Notes under the pieces: generated by a model | Databases searched by the model: none | What the model saw: only the letters and a program-made list of their open reading frames with translations | What the model was told of the DNA's origin: nothing | In this document: one piece after another, positions 57,301-64,000 of the stretch | Position numbering within the stretch: position 1 is the stretch's first letter | Layout of the letters: each line of letters opens with the position of its first letter | Program-made: the position numbers and the translations under genes | NCBI GenBank assembly: GCA_017311185.1 | Contig: JAESUZ010002551.1 | Coordinates: forward strand, 3,844,001-3,908,000 | Direction of reading: 5' to 3' | Source of the DNA: Proteles cristata cristata | Lineage: Eukaryota; Chordata; Mammalia; Carnivora; Hyaenidae | Length of the DNA stretch: 64,000 nt

Positions 57301-58297
57301 AATAAATGAATGAAGAAAATGAAAAGCCAAAGGAATAACTATTTGTTTCCCCAGAGTGACAGGAAAAACTAAGAAACTGAGGTGATTTTCATTTCAGTGG
57401 GGAGAAGATCTTCCCCTACTGTGGAATGAGACAGCAAGAAGACACGCCCCTTTCTGGGTTCCCCTGACCTAGTTCAACAACTACAACTGAGTAACTCTAG
57501 TGTTGTCACAGTTAGAATGTATATATTTCTCAAGGCCCTTTAAAAAACAAAAAACAACAACTTGATGTTAAAAATTGTGATCCTCACAATTTGTCACAGG
57601 AGAAGATAGTCACCTATTTAACTGACATGGAACAGGCTTAAAATTTCTCCAAAGTATCTAAGGTAAAATTAAGTAAAATCTGTGAAAACTGTGTAGCCCA
57701 CTGCTTGGCACAGGAGCATTCATATATGTTTTTCTTTTCCTGTAGGAAGTTGGGTGTTTTATTACCAGAAAACAAAATGTAAGAAATTTTGTTATATGAG
57801 TTTCCTGTAGTTTAGGAACTGAGGGATTAAGTTTTATCAATTCCTTTTATAAGCCCAAGTATAAAATAGATAGATTCTATAGCTTGAAGAACTGCTACAT
57901 CAACTATGTGTCACCCGAGTCATTTATATTTTCTATATGGCAGCATAAGGAGACATTATATAAATTTTCCCTTCTTTGGATAGTTAGGAACCTGGTCAGG
58001 AAGCCAGAAGTGGTATGGCTTTGGAGTGCTGTCCGCCCTCCTTAGAAAGGATAAAGGGAAGTTCCCCTATCTGTGAAGATGTTTGATTTGAAGGAACATA
58101 GAACTGAAATTGACTTTATGCTGCACTTTGTACAGAGAATTACATTTTAAAAGCCCAATATCTAAGTCTGCTTTGTTCTAATTTCAAAGATAATCAAAAT
58201 ATCTTCAACACTGTGGGAGGTCTCTCAGTAAACATGGATTTATATTTAGCACAATTTATTTGAGAATCAGAAAGGCTGCCAAAATGGTACAAACATT
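57301..58297. other. Unassigned AT-rich DNA
   Basis: Nothing recognised. Confidence 0.5.
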
Positions 58298-58315
58298 AAA
58301 TTATTTCAATTTTAG

Positions 58316-58524
58316 GGGCGCCTGGGTGGCTTAGTCGGTTAAGAGCCCGATTTTCGCTTAGGTCATGATCTCACGGTTCGTGGGTTCAAGCCCCGCGTCG
58401 GGCTCTGTGCTGACTGCCAGCTCAGAGCCTGGAGCCTGTTTCAGTCTGTATCTCCCTCTCTCTCTGACCCTCCCCTGCTCACGCTGTCTCTCTCTCTCCT
58501 AGAAATAAATAAAAATATTAAAAA
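58316..58524 (+). mobile_element. SINEC, young felid 'ctag' subfamily with perfect target duplication
   Basis: 'gggcgcctgggtggcttagt', 'cggttcgtgggttcaagccc', 'gactgccagctcagagcctg', 'ctctcctagaaataaataaa'. Perfect 18-bp target duplication aaattatttcaattttag (58298-58315 and 58525-58542). With 35482 it is the best candidate for a recent insertion. Confidence 0.97.
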
Positions 58525-58542
58525 AAATTATTTCAATTTTAG

Positions 58543-59219
58543 AGAGCAGATATTACTGAGAAGTAATAAAATATTGCCAGCCTGCATAGACAGCTCATCA
58601 TCACTACTAAGATGAAAAGACCAATTATGCCTCACATGGACAAATGTTGATTAAAGAGTGGACTTTATAACTGCCTGGCCATGTTAGAGGCTATAATCAC
58701 AGAGGAGGGGGAAGGAAGCACTCAGCAAAACACCAAAAGCTGTAAGGAGGAGTCATCTGGTGAAAGGGGAAAGATGGGAAATTTTAAAGAAAATGTCAGA
58801 GGAAATTGCCTGGTGGTAAGAGCTCTACTTATGTATGATGCTTAAGGAAATTGTCTTCTTAGAAAATTATAAGTTCTCAAAACGTCTTAAATAAAAAAAT
58901 GGACCTATCTAATTATTCGGTAGATCATCAAACTTATTATTCCCAGACTTTAGAAAATATTGTTTTTATCTGTCACAGCTCCTCATTCTTCTTAGGAAGA
59001 CTCAGGAATTGTGTGTTTGGGTTAGATTAGGGGTTCCAGAGAGATAGTCAGCTTGCTTTCCATTCAAGCCTGATAACATGACCTATCAAATACTTAGTAA
59101 TTTTGTATATGAATAATTACATGCAATTTCAAATGAGATAGCATATATAAAATGCATGAAATGGCACTATACAGGGAAAGCTGTATTATGCAGAAGATTA
59201 CGATATGTAAACATCTCCA
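58543..59219. other. Unassigned AT-rich DNA
   Basis: Nothing recognised. Confidence 0.5.
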
Positions 59220-59577
59220 TGTATTCATTGAGAAAGTACTGAAATTGACTCAGTACTGTGTGTGCATAGGAAGGGTAAAGAAGTTGTGGCTTTCAAATTT
59301 CTAGAAGGATATGAAGGGAAAACAACATGCATGAGAAAGTTTTTAAAATAATATGATGCAGTGTGTAATTAAGTAACATATTATGTAATACAGAGTTATT
59401 AGAGTTCAGAAAAAATAAATGCAGTGAGATCTGGAAGTGTTTTCTGGAAAAGGAGGAACTTGAAGTGGGACCTGAACAATGTGTAAGATGGAAATCTAGA
59501 ATTTGAAAGGGAAGACATTGCAAAAAAGAAAAATAGCAGCCCACAGGTTCAAGGGAGGGAATGCATTAGGGAACCAT
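59220..59577 (-). mobile_element. Possible L2 LINE fragment
   Basis: 'ttttctggaaaaggaggaac', 'ttgaagtgggacctgaacaa', 'gaaagggaagacattgc' and 'cccacaggttcaagggaggg' resemble antisense L2 upstream of the RT core. Weak and highly diverged. Confidence 0.35.
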
Positions 59578-59835
59578 TGTAGCATAGTGACCAGGAACCC
59601 AGGCTCTGGAGCCAAATATACAAGATTGGAGCCCCAGCTCCCCCATTCACTGGTGTAACATAGGCATTATGTGATCATTCTGTGCCACACTTGAATTGTT
59701 AGTAAAATGGAGGTGGCCATCATCTATTTTAAGGGACTATTTTGAGAATTAATGGGTTGATGTAGGTAAAGCACTTACACTAGCACAGATACCTAGGGAG
59801 TACTCAACAAAGGTTAGCTACTATTACTATTATTG
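59578..59835 (+). mobile_element. MIR SINE, nearly full length
   Basis: 'gtagcatagtgaccaggaac', 'ccaggctctggagccaaata', 'gttagtaaaatggaggtggc', 'gtaaagcacttacactagca', 'gagtactcaacaaaggttag' follow sense MIR from the tRNA-like head to the 3' end. Confidence 0.8.
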
Positions 59836-59852
59836 TGTTGTTGTACACTCTT

Positions 59853-60066
59853 TTTAAAAATGTTTATTTATTTTAAGAAAGAGAACATGAGAGGAGGAGG
59901 GGCAGAAAGAGAAGGAGACAGGGACAGAGAGAATCCCAAGCAGGCTTCACTCTGTCAGCACAGAGGACTACATGGGGTTTGATCTCATGACCAGTGTGAT
60001 CATGACATGAGCCAATATAGAGTCGGACGCCTAACACCTTAACTGACTGAGCCCCCCCAGGGGCCC
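59853..60066 (-). mobile_element. SINEC (CAN SINE)
   Basis: 'ttttaaaaatgtttatttat', 'gaggaggggcagaaagagaa', inverted head 'gagcccccccaggggccc'. Flanks ttgttgtacactctt (59838-59852) and ttgttgttatatactctt (60067-60084) are the target duplication with a 3-bp indel. Confidence 0.9.
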
Positions 60067-60119
60067 TTGTTGTTATATACTCTTAAAAGATGTGATTTTC
60101 AAGGCTAGAATGAAGCCAA

Positions 60120-60290
60120 ATTTTGCAACAACAGCAACTACTACTTGTTACAGTTAGTGATGGACACTGTGCTCAACACTTTGCCTACATTGTCTCTTAT
60201 TCCTAACAACCATCCCCCAGAGAGGGGGAGAGGGAAGGGTTATTTCTATTACTTTACAGCTGAAGGAGGTGCAAATTAAAGAAACAATTT
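60120..60290 (-). mobile_element. MIR SINE fragment
   Basis: 'tggacactgtgctcaacact', 'ttgcctacattgtctcttat', 'ttactttacagctgaaggag' fit antisense MIR 3' half. Confidence 0.55.
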
Positions 60291-61394
60291 TCTGGAGAAT
60301 CCTGCAGCTAGTCAAGAACAGTCATCAATTGGAAGTGCCATCTTTTGGCCATCACCCCAGTGTTTTAAATTGCTTCATTATAATACTTTACCTTAAATGA
60401 TAGAAGGTCCTGAAATTGAGACAGAAGTCAGATACAAGTTTACTAGATGAGTTCAAGGTAGAGAAGAGTTCAGATTCAGGAAAGCAGCCTGGAGGTAGCT
60501 GGTGGCAGCTGGAATACTCAAGGAAAGGTGAGGTAAATAAACTAAGATGGCAGCCCTGAAACCTGAAAAGAACCAGTGCAACAGATATACTCAGCAGGGG
60601 GGAAAAATGGATGAGACTATCTTGGGCCCTGAAGGTGAGAGATAGTAAGCTTGACTCTTGGTGATGGAGCTCCTGTGACTGAGAATGGTAGCTCCTTGAG
60701 GGCTGAGTTGCTGAGAAGGTGCAAAAGGGACCTCACCTCCTTGCACATAAGGCTGGACAGGGCTGAGAGTGTGTGCTATTTGTCTCTGCATGTTTTACAG
60801 TGTTAGCCAGGCCCATCTTCCCTTGCCTTCATGAAATTGGAAACTAACTTTCCTGTAATGCTGTGTTGTATTTCACTTGTCCCTTGGTAGCTCTTGCTCA
60901 CATTTTCGAAGCTGCTTGCTGTATAGAAGTCATTTAAGGAAGGACAAATTAATGCTGGATGACAATAGTTGCTCCTAATGCAGTTGAGAGTTCTGTTTTG
61001 TAGCCTCCGACCCTTTACAAGCAAGGAGTAGAAATAAACATCATGGCTAATGCACTTCAGCAATATAAAAGGTTTCTACATGGAAAATGCTGCTAATGGT
61101 AAACAGCTTATATAAAGCAAAGATAAATCATAATGGAGTGGTAATTTGAGTTTGTATTGTATGTCTCCTCAGGGAATGCCTTGTGTTCTAAAGACACTGT
61201 CTCATTACTACCTGGAGTACCTCTGAGAAACATGCAAAAAGCATCATTTTTTCCAATTTTTTATGTAAGGACCTAAGTCACAGGGAATTAATGTGACTTC
61301 CTATTATATGGAAATGGATTTCTCATTTTCATGGAAAGGATTGTTTCAGCAAATTGGCCGATTTTCTCATGAAATTAGTCACTCAACCTGAGGC

Positions 61395-61429
<35 letters not shown>

Positions 61430-62754
61430 CCCCCCCCAGAAAACAAGCAAACAGTATACCATTTAACATATTTCAATACCTATTTTGGCAATACTGTGGA
61501 CTTATTTGAACTTAATACATGCAATTATAACCAGAATATATTTGATTGACTTTATCCATTAGGATAATACACCACATGTTTATTTGAAAGTTTTTGATGG
61601 GAAAAAAGACATTTTTAAGAGAAAATGTAGGAAAGCTGCAGCTTCTAGGCAAATGTGTGACAGAGTGGGAACAGAGCTGCCCTTTTCTGCCCTCCACTGT
61701 CCAGGCCAACCTTAATGACAAATGGGCATGCTCACCAGAGCATGATCTCTGCACCCAGAAATGACGAATAAAGAATGATCGATTACTTTCTTGGAACCTC
61801 AAAGGAAATTGCATTGGAGCCTACTAACTCCTGTAGGCATTTGGTTCAGTAGAGTACCCACCACTGCTGCACAGCTAGAGAGTGCTTCTCTGCACACTTT
61901 TCCCATAATCCTCCCTATCTCTACCTCCCTGCCTTGTTTCAGGTATATGGGTTCAGAAATCACTCAAGTCAGAGTAAAGTTCTGGAAGATTCTAATGCTT
62001 GTCTCTTTTGGTGATCTTTTGAGTAAGGTTGCATAGACCAACTTAGCTCAGTATGTCTGATCTTTACTCCAAGATATAATATCCCACATTTTTATGGCTC
62101 TCAGTTGTATAAATTGCTAAATATCCTATTCTCCTATTAGTTGACCTTCAAAGGAAAATATGTTTTATAACTACTGAGCATGCACTCCTTTATGGATGCA
62201 GATCTCTGGCCAATAGTTAAGATTTGTTATTTTTAAACAGTTGCATTATCCTGACCTTATTTCTTTAGATATGTATTTTGGTGGTAGGAAAAGGATATGC
62301 AGATTATAAATCCTATATCATGGTCTATTAAATCATTCAACATGATTCAACATGAACCTTTGTTTCCAGCTACAAAGTGATTAGGAAATACTGATTATAT
62401 TTGGTAATTAAACTGTTCTAAAATAAATGAGGTCGAATTTTAAGCATTCATCACCACTCCTTTTCATGCCTGACCTCCAATAGAAATCTATATATGTTAA
62501 TCCCCAAGATGCATTTTTCTGACTTGAAAAATATGAGAAAGTTGGGCATTCTGGTACATATTGTTGTGAGGTATGGAGCCATATATAAGCCAAGAAAGTA
62601 GCTGAGGTATTTGCCGGTCTTGGATTTTGTCCAAATATTGCATAAACGCACCTGGGAAACCTGTGTTTTCTCTAAGTGAGCACTTAATCTACTCCTCCTC
62701 AGCACCTCTTGATAGTTCTTCTGTCTGTATCAGAGTGTAATTTGACTTGCCACA
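60291..62754. other. Unassigned DNA, 2.5 kb
   Basis: A compound simple repeat (A-run, TA-run, then C7) lies at 61395-61437. Short frames (60591-60791, 60803-61063, 61512-61814 minus; 61791-62036 plus; 62408-62705 minus) show no domains. No repeat family recognised. Confidence 0.45.
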
Positions 62755-62942
62755 TTTTTACTTTATTTTTATTTATTTAATTTAACAATTTATTATTTAA
62801 TTTAAACCCAAGTTAGTTAACATATAGTGCAATAATGATTTCAGGAATAGAATTTAGCAATTCATCACTTACATATAACATCCAGTGTTCATCCCAACAA
62901 GTGTCATACTTAATGCCCATCACCCATTTAGCCCATTCCCTG
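62755..62942 (-). mobile_element. Carnivore L1 3' UTR fragment, strongly 5'-truncated
   Basis: 'acccaagttagttaacatat', 'agtgcaataatgatttcagg', 'aatagaatttagcaattcat' and 'cccatcacccatttagccca' are typical of the felid L1 3' end in antisense. Only about 190 bp was inserted. Confidence 0.8.
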
Positions 62943-63187
62943 TTTTTATTTCAAAACCATTTCATTAGCATTTGCTTTAGCTCCTCTATTATATCACAAA
63001 GGTCTTTGTTAGTTGCAAATGCTTTAATTCTAATCAAGTCATTAGGTGTGTAGATATTCTTACACTTATACATTCCATAAAAAATGTACTGCATGTGATG
63101 CAAAGAGATGGTATTGAGATGAAGGGTTTTTATCAGTTCATGTCATTTTATTCTCGGTACCAAATGATATTTTAAAATATATTTTAG

Positions 63188-63395
63188 GGGGCACCTGGGT
63201 GGCTTATTTGGTTAATTGTCCAACTTTAGCTCAGGCCATGATCTTACCACTCATGGGTTCAAGCCCTGTGTCGGGCTCTGTGCTGACAGCTCAGAGCCTG
63301 GATCCTGTTTCAGACTGTGCATCTCCCTCTCTCTCTGCCCCTCCCCCACTCGCAGTCTATCTCTCTCTCAAAAATGAATAAATGTTAAACTTATT
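63188..63395 (+). mobile_element. SINEC (CAN SINE) with perfect target duplication
   Basis: 'gggggcacctgggtggctta' head; 'gtgtcgggctctgtgctgac' and the plain 'acagctcagagcctgg' (no 'ctgc' insertion) place it in the common felid group; tail 'tcaaaaatgaataaatgtta'. Perfect 17-bp duplication tttaaaatatattttag (63171-63187 and 63396-63412). Confidence 0.95.
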
Positions 63396-63412
63396 TTTAA
63401 AATATATTTTAG

Positions 63413-63739
63413 TTATGAGAGAAGGTACCACATATCTCCTCTCTACTTTTGACATCTTTCCACGTACTTTTGTCTGACAGGAAATATCAATGTGCCTCTC
63501 ACTAGCTTAGATGTGTTTACCAAAAGGGAGAAGACAAAATTAGTGATTTTTATATGTTCTAAACACATTGAAACTGATTAAATTAACAGAGTATGAAGCT
63601 TTCATTTGGCTTACTATTCTTTATTGATCATATCACAGTAAAAAAACTTGATATATATTAGGTGCATTTTTTGTCATCAAATTATTTTTAACCTTGAAAA
63701 ATAGTTCAAAATTTATGAGCTTTGAACTTGTTTTTGGAC
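63413..63739. other. Unassigned AT-rich DNA
   Basis: Nothing recognised. Confidence 0.5.
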
Positions 63740-63905
63740 TGTATGAAGGCCCCACTTTCTCCACATCTTCACCGACACTTGTTAGTTTCTTGTTTTTCTT
63801 TCATTCATTCATTCTTTTGTTCTTTCTTTCTTTCTTTCTGTCTGTCTGTCTGTCTGTCTGTCTTTTTAAGTAATAGGTATCCTAATGAGAATGAAATTTT
63901 ACTTT
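63740..63905 (-). mobile_element. L1 LINE fragment containing an expanded microsatellite
   Basis: 'actttctccacatcttcacc' and 'gacacttgttagtttcttg' are antisense ORF2 text (compare 596-632). After the microsatellite, 'aataggtatcctaatgagaa' can be read as its continuation. The simple repeat therefore appears to have grown inside the T/C-rich spot of the L1. Confidence 0.55.
63798..63866. repeat. Compound (TTTC)n(TGTC)n microsatellite
   Basis: Imperfect 'tttcattcattcattctttt', then about five TTTC units, then about six TGTC units. Adjacent related tetranucleotides suggest a single T-to-G change that spread. Confidence 0.93.
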
Positions 63906-64000
63906 GCCTTTGAAATTAAACATTTAATGGGAAATTTCCAAGAACATGTTTTTTCCTACAAATTTCAACACAGTGAGTATATGTCATTTTCTTTCTATTA

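Overview
This is a stretch of mammalian nuclear DNA from a carnivore, almost certainly a felid. The evidence is about 30 tRNA-Lys-derived CAN SINEs (SINEC). Many carry the cat-type head (ggcgcctgggtggct), the B-box region near the gttcgtgggttc motif, a C/T-rich 3' part and an A-rich tail. There is also a 3' fragment of a carnivore-type L1 at 43051-43849. The background is AT-rich and CpG-poor, as expected for a gene-poor isochore.

No intact protein-coding gene, rRNA, tRNA, snRNA or CRISPR array could be supported. The open reading frames are short (126 codons at most). They fall in SINEs, in the antisense or sense of decayed L1 ORF2, in an HSP60 retropseudogene, or in unique DNA without recognisable protein features. 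The window therefore looks like a gene desert or the inside of a very large intron. The best hint of an exon is a 48-nt in-frame segment at 10359-10406 flanked by consensus splice sites.

Layout: 1-722 is the 3' part of an L1 on the minus strand. 0.7-19 kb is mostly unique DNA with an ancient L2 (2.8-3.5 kb), a possible solo LTR (6.8-7.4 kb), scattered SINEs and a (CA)n array. 19.9-21.6 kb is an unassigned GC-rich block joined directly to an L1 3' end. 21.6-28.7 kb is SINE-dense (nine copies). 28.7-32.7 kb is unassigned. 32.7-36.0 kb is a nested L2/SINE/(GT)n/L1/SINE pile-up. 36-46 kb is mostly unique, with an LTR-like element (40.6-41.1 kb) and a MER5-like DNA transposon split by a felid L1 (43.0-43.9 kb). 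46-48 kb holds three SINEs and an L2. 52.1-53.5 kb has an old L1, a small CpG-retaining segment and a MER5-like fragment split by a SINE. 54.0-56.5 kb is the most informative locus: a MIR split by an HSPD1 (HSP60) processed pseudogene that was itself hit by three SINEs. 56.5-64 kb has more SINEs, MIRs, L1 fragments and a compound microsatellite.

The interest of the window is therefore archaeological. Target-site duplications and nesting give a relative order of insertions: MIR/L2/MER5 first, then old L1 and the HSPD1 retrocopy, then older SINEC, then the young felid SINEC subfamily with perfect target-site duplications at 35.5, 58.3 and (near-perfect) 46.2 kb. I found no convincing new biological system. 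The candidate exon and several unassigned blocks are the items worth a second look. All family names rest on recognition by eye, not on a database search.
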